From Chloroflexota bacterium (lineage in GTDB: Bacteria; Chloroflexota; Dehalococcoidia; Lucifugimonadales; Australimonadaceae), in assembly GCA_028874795.1 (NCBI GenBank), contig JAPPHT010000009.1:1-56092 (forward strand): 56,092 nt of DNA. The letters are read 5' to 3'. Under the pieces are notes generated by a model. It saw only the letters and a program-made list of their open reading frames with translations. It was not told the DNA's origin and did not search any database. Both the position numbers and the translations under genes were made by a program. Numbering within the stretch: the stretch's first letter is position 1; each line of letters starts with the position of its first letter. Below are positions 17,808 to 26,847 of the stretch, in pieces.

Positions 17808-19013
17808 CTAGTTCGCGTAGACGTAGCCTTCCCACTTGCTCTTGAGGCCGGAGTCGCTGACCGTGTCAACGACGTAGTCGCCGAACTCGCCGGTGGTCGC
17901 GCCGGTGTTGCGGCCCGTGGTGACGGCCTTGCGCTCGTACTGGCCACAGACGTCCAGCGCCATGTTCACCTTCTCGGCGACCTCGGGGAAGCCGATGTGC
18001 TCCAGCAGCATCGCGCCTGCGCGGATCATGGAACTGGGGTCGGCGTACTGGGCGCGGCCCTCGGTCACCATGCGGGGCGCGCTGCCGTGGATGGCCTCGA
18101 ACATCGCGCTGGTCGTGCCGATGTTGGCCGAGCCCGCGGTGCCAACGCCGCCCTGGATCTGCGCCGCCTCGTCGGTGAGGATGTCGCCGTACATGTTGGG
18201 GAGGGCGAGCACCTGAAAGTCGCTGCGTCGCGCGGTGTCGATGAGCTTGGCGGTCATGATGTCGATGTACCAGGCGTCCCAGGAGATGCCGGGGTAGTTC
18301 TCGGCGACCTCGCGGGCGATGTCGAGGAACTTGCCATCGGTCGTCTTGACGATGTTCGCCTTGGTGACGATGGTGACGCGCTCCTTGCCGGTCTTCTTCG
18401 CGTGGGCGAAGGCCGCGTCGATGATGCGGCGGGAGCCCTGCGTGGTGATGACGCGGAAGTCCATGGCGAGGTCGTCGGTGATGTTGATGCCGTTGGAGCC
18501 GAGGGCGTACATGTCCTCCGTGTTCTCGCGGAAGAAGGTCCAGTCGATGTTCTCGGCCGGGATGCGGACGGGCCGGACGTTGGCGAAGAGGTCCAGCGCC
18601 TTGCGCATGGAGACGTTCGCGCTCTCGATGTTCGGCCAGCCGTCGCCCTTCTCAGGGGTGTGCGTCGGGCCCTTGAGGGTGACGTGGCACTCCTTGATCT
18701 CCGCGAGCACGTCGTCCGGGATGGACTGGAGTTTGGCGGCGCGGTTCTCGATGGTGAGCCCCTCGATGTTGCGGAACTGCACCTTGCCGCTCTTCACCTC
18801 GTCGTCCAGGAGCTGTTCGAGGACGCGCTGGGACTCGTAGGTGATGGTGGGGCCGATGCCGTCGCCCCCCAGCATACCGATGACGATGGGGCTGATCTTC
18901 GAGTAGTCGGTGGGCGCGGGGGCCTGCTTCAGCCGCTCCACGCGCTCCAACTGCTGCTCCACCAGCCCCCCGAAGTGTTCCTTAGCCCTTTCGATAACGC
19001 TGTTGTCGGCCAA
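17808..19013 (-). CDS. icd: Isocitrate dehydrogenase (isocitrate/isopropylmalate family)
   Basis: This enzyme oxidatively decarboxylates isocitrate to 2-oxoglutarate. The start of the fold is IVIGMLGGDGIGPTITYES. The motif ESANVSMRKALDLFANVRP carries the Ser-x-Asn-x-x-x-Arg arrangement typical of isocitrate rather than isopropylmalate enzymes. FFRENTEDMYA, LPNMYGDILTDEAAQIQGG and AIHGSAPRM follow. I start it at the TTG at 19013, placed after GAGAAAGAGGTGG, giving 401 residues. The frame is open to 19286, but those 91 residues are low-complexity and fall inside a repeat element. Cofactor preference was not determined. It is the first gene of icd-mdh-hypothetical. Confidence 0.92.
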   Translation of the reverse strand: MADNSVIERAKEHFGGLVEQQLERVERLKQAPAPTDYSKISPIVIGMLGGDGIGPTITYESQRVLEQLLDDEVKSGKVQFRNIEGLTIENRAAKLQSIPDDVLAEIKECHVTLKGPTHTPEKGDGWPNIESANVSMRKALDLFANVRPVRIPAENIDWTFFRENTEDMYALGSNGINITDDLAMDFRVITTQGSRRIIDAAFAHAKKTGKERVTIVTKANIVKTTDGKFLDIAREVAENYPGISWDAWYIDIMTAKLIDTARRSDFQVLALPNMYGDILTDEAAQIQGGVGTAGSANIGTTSAMFEAIHGSAPRMVTEGRAQYADPSSMIRAGAMLLEHIGFPEVAEKVNMALDVCGQYERKAVTTGRNTGATTGEFGDYVVDTVSDSGLKSKWEGYVYAN

Positions 19014-19196
19014 ACCGCCACCTCTTTCTCCAGTTACGGATGGGCTGCAGCCCGCGCGCTGCCGCACGTTGCGAACAATCCAGTGGAGCGCGGGGGGCCG
19101 CTGCGTACGCCTGCCGTCCAACTGCGCGCCTTCACGACAGGCGGGGAGATTATACGGAGGAGCAGGTGTACCGGGCAAGCGCGGCGGGTCTGACCC

Positions 19197-19482
19197 GAAC
19201 AAGGTGTCCAAACGGCCCTGGAATCTGCACACCTTGTTGCTGGCGCTACGAGTAAACCTGGGGCTCCATTTGAACACCTTGAGCACCTTGCGTTGCTCTG
19301 CGTAAGGCCACGGCCTGCTTCCTGCAACAAGTGAACAAGGTGTGCAAAGATTTCAAAAGTTGTGCCGTCAACGGGTGTCTCATCCTGTTGCATCGTGTTG
19401 CATCGGGCCGGGATGGGATGGAGAACGGTCATGCAAACCAGCGTAAGGGTTGCGGTGGCGACTACGTAAGGGGCGGGTGTCA
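19197..19482 (+). repeat. Two-copy non-coding element, copy A
   Basis: This ~286-base unit is co-linear with 52573-52869. Conserved scaffold blocks are ACGAGTAAACC (19248), AAGGCCACGGCCTGCTTCC (19304-19322), ACGGTCATGCA (19425-19435) and GTAAGGGGCGGGTGTCA (19466-19482). Between them sit short repeats on both strands: GAACAAGGTGTCCAAA (19197-19212), TGCACACCTTGTTG (19226-19239), TTTGAACACCTTG (19269-19281) and GAACAAGGTGTGCAAA (19333-19348). The 13-base pair TGCACACCTTGTT/AACAAGGTGTGCA is a perfect inverted repeat. No coding frame fits. The rest of the 19014-19502 gap holds nothing else I can name. Confidence 0.8.
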
Positions 19483-19502
19483 GCAGTTGAGGGCGACAGG
19501 GC

Positions 19503-20177
19503 CTACTGCTCGCGCTCCCACCCGTCCAGCAAGCCGTTGCGCACCGCCCAGACCACCAGTTCCTGCTTCGTCTCGATCCCCAGTTTGTCCTGGATGCCGT
19601 AGATGGCGTTACGGACCGTCACCGGCTGATTGCCCCTGGTCTCGGCGATCTTCGCGTATGACAGCCCTTGCGCGAACAGCGTGAGGATCTCGCGCTCTCG
19701 CTCCGTGAGGCTGCCGGACCCCCGTGTCTCTTTCGGCTGCGCCGTCGCCCGGAGTCCGGCGAACGCGCGCCTGACGACACCGGCCGGTACGCGGTATTCC
19801 CCGGCGGCGACGTCGCTGACCGCGCGCAGCAGGTCACTCTTGCCGGAGTACTTCTGCAGGTATCCCATCGCGCCCGCGGCTACTGCCTCAACCGCGGCAT
19901 CCTCTTCGGTTGCGGCGGTGAAGACCAACACTCGCGTGTCCGGCAACGCCTCGGATATCTCCCGGCAGGCGTCGATGCCGTCCTTGAGCGGCATCATCAC
20001 GTCCATGAGGATCACGTCCGGCTTGATCTCCCGGGCCACTCTTACGGCGGCCTCGCCGTCTCCGGCCTCCCCCACGACCTCGAAACCGCCGGACCGCTCC
20101 AGCGCTTCGCGCAGGCCGTCGCGTACTATCTCGTGGTCATCCACAAGCATCACCCTGGTCCTTGTGACCGGCGCCAT
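19503..20177 (-). CDS. NarL/FixJ-family response regulator
   Basis: This is a cytoplasmic DNA-binding regulator controlled by phosphorylation. The receiver domain starts RVMLVDDHEIVRDGL; the phospho-acceptor is Asp59 in DVILMDVMMP, with the conserved lysine in GYLQKYSGKSD. A LuxR-type helix-turn-helix occupies about residues 155-215 (LTEREREILTLFAQGLSYAK). The gene starts right at the stop of the sensor kinase gene, so they form a two-component pair. Its targets are not evident; copy A of the repeat element lies just downstream. Confidence 0.95.
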   Translation of the reverse strand: MAPVTRTRVMLVDDHEIVRDGLREALERSGGFEVVGEAGDGEAAVRVAREIKPDVILMDVMMPLKDGIDACREISEALPDTRVLVFTAATEEDAAVEAVAAGAMGYLQKYSGKSDLLRAVSDVAAGEYRVPAGVVRRAFAGLRATAQPKETRGSGSLTEREREILTLFAQGLSYAKIAETRGNQPVTVRNAIYGIQDKLGIETKQELVVWAVRNGLLDGWEREQ

Positions 20178-21404
20178 CTATGTTCCTCCCCCGTGCGTGT
20201 CATACGGGACCACGCACGTCACGGTCGTGCCGCGTCCGGGGTCGCCGAGGACCACTTCGAGGCGCCCCCCCAGCCGCTCGGCGTCCGTCTGCATGTTCCT
20301 GAAACCGTGACCGCGCTCCGCGTAGCCTTCGGGCAGGCCGACGCCATCGTCCGATATGGACATCCGGAGGCCTTCGTCCTCGAAGTCCAGGGAGATGGTG
20401 ACCTTTCCTGCCTGCGCGTGCCGGAACGCGTTGGTCATCGCATTGTGGGCTATCGAGAAGAGCAAACGCCGGGTGACGGTAGGAAGCGGCGGCTCCCGGC
20501 CTGACTGGACCAGCTCTGTGGAGATCGACGTGATCGTGGCGAACGTCGCGGCGTGCGAACTCAGCACCCGGCTCAACTCCCGCCCCTCGAAGATGGGGCC
20601 TATATCGATGGGATGTCTCAACTCCCACGCCGTGGCCTTCGACAGCGCATGCGTAGCGTACAGCTTGGCGCGGAGCCCATCGCGGTCCTCATCCTCGCGG
20701 GCGTCCGCCAGTTCGATGGCGGTCTCGATGCCGATACCGATCATGTAGGTGGACTGCGCGATGGTGTCGTGCATGGTCTGGGACAGTCCGATCCGCTCGC
20801 GCTGGAGCTCCCGTTCCCGCTGCACGGCCTCTCTCCTCCTGATGCGCTCGAACCGGGAGACGAGGTTGACCGCTCCGACCACCCCGTACATGACGACGAT
20901 CCTGGTGAACAGGACCTTCTCCTCCTTGATGTCGAAGTCGACCCCCGGCTCCAGCAGCAGACTCATGGCCGCGTACCCAACCGCGACCACCGTAGCGCCG
21001 GCGAAGCTGAGCCTGGCGGACGTGAACACCGCAGCGAACATCGCCAGAGTGGGGTAGTAGAGCACGAAGAAGGTGTTCTGAAACCCGCTGCCGGAGACCA
21101 CGATGCCCGACGTAATCATCGTCACGTCCAGGATGCTGAGGGCAAGCGCCCAGCGCCACGTCACCGGCCGGCCGGACAGGACGCGGTAGTGGACGTAGGC
21201 GTTATAGGCCAGCACCGATACGGCGAACAGCGTGGTCGGCAGATAGGCGGGGTGGGCGAAGTTGGGCCGGTAGTTGAACTGCAACAGCCAGGCCAGCAGG
21301 AGGAACCATCGCACCCATAGCGAGACCCTCACCCCATACAGCAGGTCGTCCAGACCGCCCTGGTCGGGAGTCCGGCGGGAATCGTCAACGGTATCGCGCG
21401 GCAT
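20178..21404 (-). CDS. Membrane sensor histidine kinase (HisKA_3 / NarX-DegS type)
   Basis: This kinase should phosphorylate the adjacent NarL-type regulator. The first ~170 residues hold five or six hydrophobic segments (for example WVRWFLLLAWLLQFNY) with no large outer loop, so the signal may be sensed within the membrane. The dimerisation motif is GLSQTMHDTIAQSTY with the phospho-accepting histidine. The ATPase domain shows NAMTNAFRHAQAGKV (N box), SDDGVGLPEG (G1) and RGHGFRNMQTDAE (G2). The start is uncertain: ATG 21404 (MPRDTVDD), or TTG codons at 21413 or 21419 nearer to a GAGAGGAG site. Confidence 0.92.
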   Translation of the reverse strand: MPRDTVDDSRRTPDQGGLDDLLYGVRVSLWVRWFLLLAWLLQFNYRPNFAHPAYLPTTLFAVSVLAYNAYVHYRVLSGRPVTWRWALALSILDVTMITSGIVVSGSGFQNTFFVLYYPTLAMFAAVFTSARLSFAGATVVAVGYAAMSLLLEPGVDFDIKEEKVLFTRIVVMYGVVGAVNLVSRFERIRRREAVQRERELQRERIGLSQTMHDTIAQSTYMIGIGIETAIELADAREDEDRDGLRAKLYATHALSKATAWELRHPIDIGPIFEGRELSRVLSSHAATFATITSISTELVQSGREPPLPTVTRRLLFSIAHNAMTNAFRHAQAGKVTISLDFEDEGLRMSISDDGVGLPEGYAERGHGFRNMQTDAERLGGRLEVVLGDPGRGTTVTCVVPYDTHGGGT

Positions 21405-21419
21405 GGTCCGCAAATGCAA

Positions 21420-21688
21420 CTCCTCTCACGCTGTGTGGGTCCGCCCGGCGTGACGGTACTGCGATATGCGCCTTGTACGAAAGGTAGAAAGGTACCCCAC
21501 CGGTGAGGGTGCGAAGGAACCTTACGGCCCGTCACGAAAAGAAACAACATCGCCGGGCCAGGCCGGAACGCCGCACGAGTAACAGGAAGGGAGACTGGCG
21601 GATGGCAACGATGTCAGCCGGTGAATGTCAGCATAGCGTAATGACAGGCTCCCGGAAAGTCATCCTAACGTCATATACGTCTGCTGCG
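21420..21688. other. Intergenic region between divergent sensor kinase and surface-protein genes
   Basis: No gene is supported here. A frame open from 21503 runs into the remnant described next, but its residues are Arg-rich and look non-coding. Both promoters, for the kinase on the left and the lipoprotein on the right, must lie here or just beyond. No hexamer pair with good spacing stands out. Confidence 0.5.
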
Positions 21689-21784
21689 CGAGCACCGGAG
21701 CGCTCGCGCCCCTGCCGGCGCAGAGCAGCGCCGGACTACGACGCCGATAACGATGGCCCGATAAACGCCACCGAGAAGCAGTAA
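21689..21784 (+). pseudogene. Decayed fragment of the GLUG-protein 5' end
   Basis: The fragment repeats blocks from the start of the gene at 22561. The shared pieces are GAGCrCCGGAGCGCTCG, CGCAGAGCAGC and the run encoding DYDADNDG, which is DYDADDDG in the intact copies. The intervening signal-peptide region is shortened, and a TAA stops the frame 15 residues after the fragment's Asp-Tyr. It appears to be the relic of a duplication or of a deleted earlier gene copy. Confidence 0.65.
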
Positions 21785-21796
21785 GGGGGCTTTGAG

Positions 21797-22564
21797 ATGA
21801 AGAAGGCACAGGTGGGAACAACCTTGCGCAGCACGCTCTGCTGGGCGTTGCTGCTGCCGCTTGCCGTTCTGGCGACGACCGGATGTTTCCGCATAGAGAT
21901 TGCGTTCCTGGTGAACGACGACGGGTCAGGCGCCATCAGATACACCGTTGGCGTCAGCGACCAAGTGACGGCAATGATGGAAGCCGAAGGGATGGAAGCC
22001 GAAGGGGGCTCCCTCGTGGAGGAGGAAGACCTGCCACCGGGCGCTGAGGTCCATGACTACAGCGAGGATGGCTACACCGGCGTCGTCTTTACCGTGCCGT
22101 TCACCGACTACGCCGAGATCAAGTCCATCATGGAGTCCGTCGACGAGACGGACCAGGGAAGTGGATTCGGACTCGACCCGCCCGATATCAGCCAGGATGA
22201 GAATGGCGACTGGCGCTTCTCCATGCTCATGCCTGCTGCCTCGGAAGACGACGGTTCCGGGGACCTGCTGGGTATGGATGCCCTCTTGGGAGAGCTCCTG
22301 GCGGACGGGTGGTTCCGTGTGCGCGTCAAGCTCCCCGGAGAGCTTGCGGACCACAACGCTGACCGTGTCGAAAACGGCGAACTGGTCTGGCAGATGGGCC
22401 TTGACTCCACCGAGGAGCGGCAGTTGACAGCCCGCGCCACCTCGGGCGGCGGACTATCGATAGTCGCCATCGGCGCTGCTGCAGGCGTCGTGGTCATCGC
22501 CCTGGCTGCTGTCGCTGTCCTGTTCTTCACCAGGCGCGGTCCCGCAGGGAGGGCGACGAGTTGA
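21797..22564 (+). CDS. LppM-like membrane lipoprotein
   Basis: A 255-residue protein with a lipoprotein signal (LLPLAVLATTGC), an extracytoplasmic domain and a C-terminal membrane helix (GAAAGVVVIALAAVAVLFF) ending in a short basic tail. The domain begins FRIEIAFLVNDDGSGAIRY and ends in the pattern NADRVENGELVWQMGLD, which resembles the LppM fold. It is tethered at both ends. GGGGG lies about nine bases before the ATG. The stop overlaps the TTG of the giant GLUG protein (TTGA), so they are probably translated together and act at the same surface. Confidence 0.75.
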   Translation: MKKAQVGTTLRSTLCWALLLPLAVLATTGCFRIEIAFLVNDDGSGAIRYTVGVSDQVTAMMEAEGMEAEGGSLVEEEDLPPGAEVHDYSEDGYTGVVFTVPFTDYAEIKSIMESVDETDQGSGFGLDPPDISQDENGDWRFSMLMPAASEDDGSGDLLGMDALLGELLADGWFRVRVKLPGELADHNADRVENGELVWQMGLDSTEERQLTARATSGGGLSIVAIGAAAGVVVIALAAVAVLFFTRRGPAGRATS

Positions 22565-24108
22565 GCGCCAGCAGGGCGTTGCTGAGCGTGAGCGCCGGAG
22601 CGCTCGTCCTGCTCGCGCTGCTCTTGGCGCTGGCGGCCGGCGCGGTCGCGCTGGCGCAGAGCAGCACCGACTACGACGCCGATGACGACGGCCTGATCGA
22701 GGTCGCGAGCCTGGCGCAGCTGAACGCCATCCGCTGGGACCTGGACGGCGACGGCACGCCCGCTTCGGCCAACGCGTCGGACTACTCCTCGGCGTTCCCC
22801 AACGCGGCGACCGGCATGGGCTGTCCGCAGGCGGGTTGCACCGGCTACGAATTGGCCGCCAACCTCGACTTCGACACCAATGGCGACGGCAGTACCAACG
22901 TGGCCGGGGACGCCTACTGGAACGACGGCGCGGGATGGGAGCCCATCGGGACAGAGAGCGAGTCGTTCTCCACCACGTTCGAGGGGAACGACAACACTAT
23001 CGTCGGCCTGTTCATCAACAGGCCGGCAGCCGATCGAGTCGGGCTGTTCGGGGTTGTGAGCAACACAGGCGGCGTCATACGAAACGTGGGGCTTACCAAC
23101 ACGAACGTGACTGGCCGGGACTGGGTCGGTGGGCTGGTGGGTGAGAACTGGGGAACGATAAGCGCAAGCTACTCAACCGGAGGCGGGTTGGCCGGAGATC
23201 CCGTGTTCGGGTTCTATGTCACATACGGCGCCAGGGGGAATTCTGCCGGCGGGCTGGTGGGTAGGAACTACGGGACAATCACTGCCAGCTACTCGACCAG
23301 CTTGGTGTGGGGGGGAGAGGCTGGCGGATTAGTTTCGTATAGCGAAGGCACGATAGTGCTCAGCTACGCAACCGGCGGTGCGGCTGGAGAGAGCGGCAGT
23401 CGCGTTGGCGGGCTGGTCGGCAGCAACAACGGAACGGTAAGCGCCAGCTACGCAACCGGCCCGGTGAGCAACATCTATCATGCCGAACCCTTCATCAGTT
23501 CCGCTGGTGGGTTGGTGGGCAGCAACGACCCCCGTGGAACGATAAGCGCCAGCTACGCGACCGGCGCGGTGAGCGGCCCGGCTGATGTTGGGGGGTTGGT
23601 TGCGCTGAATTTCGGAACGATAGAAGCCAGTTATGCAACTGGCGGGGTGAGTTACACTCGCCAGGGTGGACCGGTCGGTTCTGACGACGACGTTGGGGGG
23701 CTGGTCGGCACGGTCGGTGCTAGTTATCGCGTCCCAACGACAACTTCCAGCTACTGGGACACCCAGACCACTGGCCAGTCCACCAGCGATGGCGGCGTTG
23801 GAAAGACGACCAGCGAGTTGCAGTCGCCCACCGGCTACACGGGCATCTATGCCGACTGGAACGTGGACCTGGACGGCGACGGCGACGGCGACGATCCGTG
23901 GGACTTCGGGACCTCTTCCGAGATCCGGTCATCGACTACGTCCCGAGCGTTCTCGCTACCCCCACACCAACCCCTACACCTACGCCAACTCCTACGGCCA
24001 CGCCCACGCCAATCCCAACCTCCACGCCCACGCCCACGCCAATCCCAACCCCCACGCCGACGCCGACACCTACAGGCGCCGACTACGACGCCGATGACGA
24101 CGGCCTGA
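22561..24108 (+). CDS. GLUG-repeat surface protein, N-terminal part of a frameshifted gene
   Basis: A TTG start overlaps the preceding stop and follows GGGAGGGCG. After a signal peptide ([17 protein letters not shown]) comes [20 protein letters not shown], an Asp-rich, possibly calcium-binding lead-in. At least five GLUG-type repeats follow ([18 protein letters not shown] and variants). The true reading ends near 23922 at WDFGTSSE. Beyond that the frame reads nonsense ([18 protein letters not shown]) to a stop at 24106. The sister domain downstream has [12 protein letters not shown] at this place; inserting one T between 23922 and 23923 restores SSEYPVIDYV and joins the two frames into one gene of about 1,418 residues. 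Confidence 0.85.
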   Translation: MSASRALLSVSAGALVLLALLLALAAGAVALAQSSTDYDADDDGLIEVASLAQLNAIRWDLDGDGTPASANASDYSSAFPNAATGMGCPQAGCTGYELAANLDFDTNGDGSTNVAGDAYWNDGAGWEPIGTESESFSTTFEGNDNTIVGLFINRPAADRVGLFGVVSNTGGVIRNVGLTNTNVTGRDWVGGLVGENWGTISASYSTGGGLAGDPVFGFYVTYGARGNSAGGLVGRNYGTITASYSTSLVWGGEAGGLVSYSEGTIVLSYATGGAAGESGSRVGGLVGSNNGTVSASYATGPVSNIYHAEPFISSAGGLVGSNDPRGTISASYATGAVSGPADVGGLVALNFGTIEASYATGGVSYTRQGGPVGSDDDVGGLVGTVGASYRVPTTTSSYWDTQTTGQSTSDGGVGKTTSELQSPTGYTGIYADWNVDLDGDGDGDDPWDFGTSSEIRSSTTSRAFSLPPHQPLHLRQLLRPRPRQSQPPRPRPRQSQPPRRRRHLQAPTTTPMTTA

Positions 24109-26816
24109 TCGAGGTCGCGAGCGCGGCGCAGTTGAACGCCATCCGCTGGGACCTGGATGGCGACGGCACGCCTGCTTCGGCCAACGCGTCGGAATACACC
24201 TCGGCGTTCCCCAACGCGGTTGAGGGCATGGGCTGCCCGACCTCTGGCTGCACGGGCTACGAGTTGGACAGCGACATAGACCTGGGCGTTGCTCCGTACA
24301 ACACGGGCGCGGGATGGGAGCCCATCGGGACTTGGAGCGTGTCTCGGGATTTCAGGGCCACGTTCGAGGGGAATGGCAACTCGGTCTCCGGCCTGTTCAT
24401 CAACAGACCGTCAGCCAGTTTCGTCGGCCTGTTCGGCGGGGTAGGGATGGACGGTACGGGGACGATACGGAACGTTGGGGTGACCGGGGTGGACGTGACG
24501 GGTTCGGGCTACGCAGGCGGGCTTGCCGGGTGGAGCGGGGGAACGATCAGCGGCAGTTACGCAACGGGCACGGTGTCTGGTTCCGGTGAACAGGTGGGCG
24601 GCCTGGCCGGTTACAACGGGGGAGCGGGCACGATAAGCGCGAGCTACGCCGATGTGGCGGTATCAGGAAGCCAGGATAGCGTTGGCGGGCTGGTGGGCCA
24701 CAACGAGGGGACGGGGAGCATCACTGCCAGCTACGCCATCGGCGCGGTATCCAGCAGCGGCGACTTCGTCGGCGGGCTGGTGGGCGCGAACTTCAGCACC
24801 ATAAGCGCTTCCTACGCAACCGGTACGGCGTCCGGCAGGTCCGGGGTTGGCGGTCTGGCGGGCTCGAACAATGGAACGATAACCGCCAGCTACTGGGACA
24901 CCGAGACATCCGGCCTGTCCAGCAGCGACGGCGGCGAGGGCAAGACGACCTCTGCGTTGCAGTCGCCCACGTCCAATCACGGCATCTACGCCACGTGGGA
25001 CAGCGACGTGTGGAACTTCGGTACGTCGAGCCAGTACCCGGCGATCAAAAGGCTTGGCATAAGCGTTGCCGATCAGCGCAGCAGTGCAAGCGGCGCTCGG
25101 GGGAAACAGGGGGCGGCAACGCCTACTCCCACGCCAACACCGACCCCGACGCCCACACCGACACCTACGCCTACACCTACGCCTACACCAACGCCTACAC
25201 CAACACCTGCGCCTACACCAACACCTACGCCTACTCCGGGGGCAACGTCCGGTATCGACCGTGCCGCCCTGGAGGCCCTCTACCGCGCCACGGGCGGGGA
25301 CAACTGGACGAACAATTCGAACTGGTTGAGCGACATACCGCTCGGCCAGTGGCACGGCGTAACAACGGATGCCCAGGGGCGCGTCACGGGGTTGGACCTC
25401 AGCGGTAACGGTTTGACTGGAACGATTCCGTCGGAGTTGGGCAGCCTTGCCAGCCTGCAATCGCTGTATCTCAGCGGGAATGCGCTGAACGGAGCGATCC
25501 CGGAAGCACTGGGCAGCCTCCCACCCGGCCTGCGATACATGTCCCTCTCCGGCAACGCATTGACCGGGTGCATACCCATGGGCCTGCAGGACCTGGAAGA
25601 CGACGATTTCGGCAGGCTCGCGCTGGAGTTCTGCACGTCCGCGACGCCAACACCCCCGCCGCCCACGCCGACTCCTACGCCCACGCCCACGCCGACTCCA
25701 ACGCCCACGCCGACACCCACACCGACTCCAACGCCCATGCCGACGCCTGCGCCTGGTGGGGGTCCCACGGTCGTTCCTCCCTCGTTTCCGGTCCCGCCGG
25801 ACGTGACCGTGGCGACCCCCACGCCGACGCCGACAGCAACGCCGCGGCCCCGCCCGACGCCGACGCCCAGGCCAACGGCGACGCCTACACCTACTTCGAC
25901 GCCAACTCCCGTGCCCACTCCCACGCCCACGCCCGCGCCGGTGGTACACCGCGTGGATACGTCCACGCCGACGGCGGTGCGGTCCGACGACGGACAGGTG
26001 ACGCTCGATTTCCCGGCGGGCTCGCGAGACGGACCGTTCGGGGTGAGCGTACACGCCGAGGAGGACGAGGAGTCGTGCTCCTCCGAGGGCGCCGCGTCTG
26101 GCCTGGACCTCCCGTGCGTCACAGTTGACCTGTTCGACGCGGAGGGCAATGCGGAGACAGACGTGCAGCTGGACGCTCCGGCGGCGTTGACCTTCCAACT
26201 GGCCCCCGAGCAGGTGGCAGAAGTGGGCGGGGCTCCGCTGTTGACCGACCTGCACGAGAAGGGCGGTCTCCCGGTTCTGACGCGCCCGAGCGTCACCGAG
26301 GAGTGGGCGGAGATACCCTCTGCGCTGTTGCTGGACGAGAGCGGGGGCGCGGCGCTGACTGCGCCGGTGATCACTCTTGCAACGTTCACGGTCATCGTGG
26401 TGCGGGAAGTGCTCGTGTTAGTCAGGGAGGAGTCTGCCGTCGTACCCACGCCCACGACGCCGCCCGCGGCTGCCCCTGTGGCCACGCCGACGCCAACGCC
26501 TACAGCCACACCCACACCGGAAGCGGCGCCCGCCGGTTCGAGCGGCCCCCCGGTCGTGCTCCTGGGGATCGCGGCGCTTGCTGTCGCGCTGGCGTCGGCT
26601 GGCGCTTTCTGCATCATCTGCGCCATCACACGTCGGAGGCGGAAGACCAAGGATGAGAAGGACGTGGAGGAGACCGCAGAGGACGCGGCTGGTGACTCAC
26701 TGGACGATGCGGCCGAGGAGAGCGCGGCAGAGGAGGAGACAACAGAGGAGGATGGTGCCGAGGAAGACGTAGCCGGGGACTCGGGGGCTAATGCCGAGGA
26801 AAACTCAGAGGAGTAA
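23898..26816 (+). CDS. GLUG / Thr-Pro / LRR surface protein, C-terminal part
   Basis: Real coding probably begins at about 23923; the ATG at 23898 is an accident of the shifted frame. Domains in order: a Thr-Pro linker; a second DYDADDDG plus GLUG-repeat domain close to the first; a Thr-Pro linker; a plant-type leucine-rich repeat block ([33 protein letters not shown]); more Thr-Pro linkers; a beta domain containing [18 protein letters not shown]; a membrane helix ([19 protein letters not shown]); and a basic stop-transfer run. The last ~55 residues are an acidic cytoplasmic tail. It looks like a long stalked adhesin. No LPXTG signal is present; the helix anchors it. Confidence 0.85.
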   Translation: MGLRDLFRDPVIDYVPSVLATPTPTPTPTPTPTATPTPIPTSTPTPTPIPTPTPTPTPTGADYDADDDGLIEVASAAQLNAIRWDLDGDGTPASANASEYTSAFPNAVEGMGCPTSGCTGYELDSDIDLGVAPYNTGAGWEPIGTWSVSRDFRATFEGNGNSVSGLFINRPSASFVGLFGGVGMDGTGTIRNVGVTGVDVTGSGYAGGLAGWSGGTISGSYATGTVSGSGEQVGGLAGYNGGAGTISASYADVAVSGSQDSVGGLVGHNEGTGSITASYAIGAVSSSGDFVGGLVGANFSTISASYATGTASGRSGVGGLAGSNNGTITASYWDTETSGLSSSDGGEGKTTSALQSPTSNHGIYATWDSDVWNFGTSSQYPAIKRLGISVADQRSSASGARGKQGAATPTPTPTPTPTPTPTPTPTPTPTPTPTPTPAPTPTPTPTPGATSGIDRAALEALYRATGGDNWTNNSNWLSDIPLGQWHGVTTDAQGRVTGLDLSGNGLTGTIPSELGSLASLQSLYLSGNALNGAIPEALGSLPPGLRYMSLSGNALTGCIPMGLQDLEDDDFGRLALEFCTSATPTPPPPTPTPTPTPTPTPTPTPTPTPTPTPMPTPAPGGGPTVVPPSFPVPPDVTVATPTPTPTATPRPRPTPTPRPTATPTPTSTPTPVPTPTPTPAPVVHRVDTSTPTAVRSDDGQVTLDFPAGSRDGPFGVSVHAEEDEESCSSEGAASGLDLPCVTVDLFDAEGNAETDVQLDAPAALTFQLAPEQVAEVGGAPLLTDLHEKGGLPVLTRPSVTEEWAEIPSALLLDESGGAALTAPVITLATFTVIVVREVLVLVREESAVVPTPTTPPAAAPVATPTPTPTATPTPEAAPAGSSGPPVVLLGIAALAVALASAGAFCIICAITRRRRKTKDEKDVEETAEDAAGDSLDDAAEESAAEEETTEEDGAEEDVAGDSGANAEENSEE
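23952..24075 (+). repeat. Thr-Pro-coding minisatellite, first block
   Basis: The six-base unit CCNACN, coding Thr-Pro, repeats about 20 times with variants CCAATCCC and CCACCTCC. Similar blocks inside the same gene lie at about 25118-25239 (longest), 25649-25756, 25818-25941 and 26440-26525. These tracts are prone to length change. The first begins about 30 bases after the frameshift. Confidence 0.8.
25118..25239 (+). repeat. Thr-Pro-coding minisatellite, longest block
   Basis: About 19 Thr-Pro dipeptides are encoded by near-perfect CCNACN hexamers (ACGCCTACACCTACGCCTAC). It separates the second GLUG domain from the leucine-rich repeat block and would form an extended, rigid stalk. Confidence 0.8.
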
Positions 26817-26847
26817 TCTCTGCCGTGCAATACGCGCGGGCTTGCCC

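Noticed and set aside
16677-19193. 838-codon plus-strand open frame across mdh and icd
   Set aside because: It is antisense to two clear enzymes. Its translation is full of His/Val/Asp repeats typical of the reverse frame of GC-rich genes, and it has no ribosome site or domain.
19014-19286. N-terminal extension of icd to 19286
   Set aside because: The residues are not family-like and overlap the two-copy repeat element. A TTG with a good ribosome site fits the known length.
21570-21680. Possible third copy of the two-copy element (CACGAGTAA, then AGCGTAATG)
   Set aside because: Only short words match. The dyad AAGGCCACGGCC block and the inverted repeats are absent.
21503-21784. 93-codon frame as a gene
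   Set aside because: Only its last ~30 codons have meaning, as a relic of the GLUG gene. The rest is Arg-rich and lacks a ribosome site at its start.
25118-25239. CRISPR array or satellite suspicion for the hexamer blocks
   Set aside because: There are no spacers. The unit is six bases and in frame, coding a Thr-Pro stalk.
24663-26830. Minus-strand frames of 530 and 516 codons opposite the GLUG/LRR protein
   Set aside because: Their Val-Gly and Arg-rich repeats are simply the complement of the Thr-Pro hexamers and GLUG repeats.
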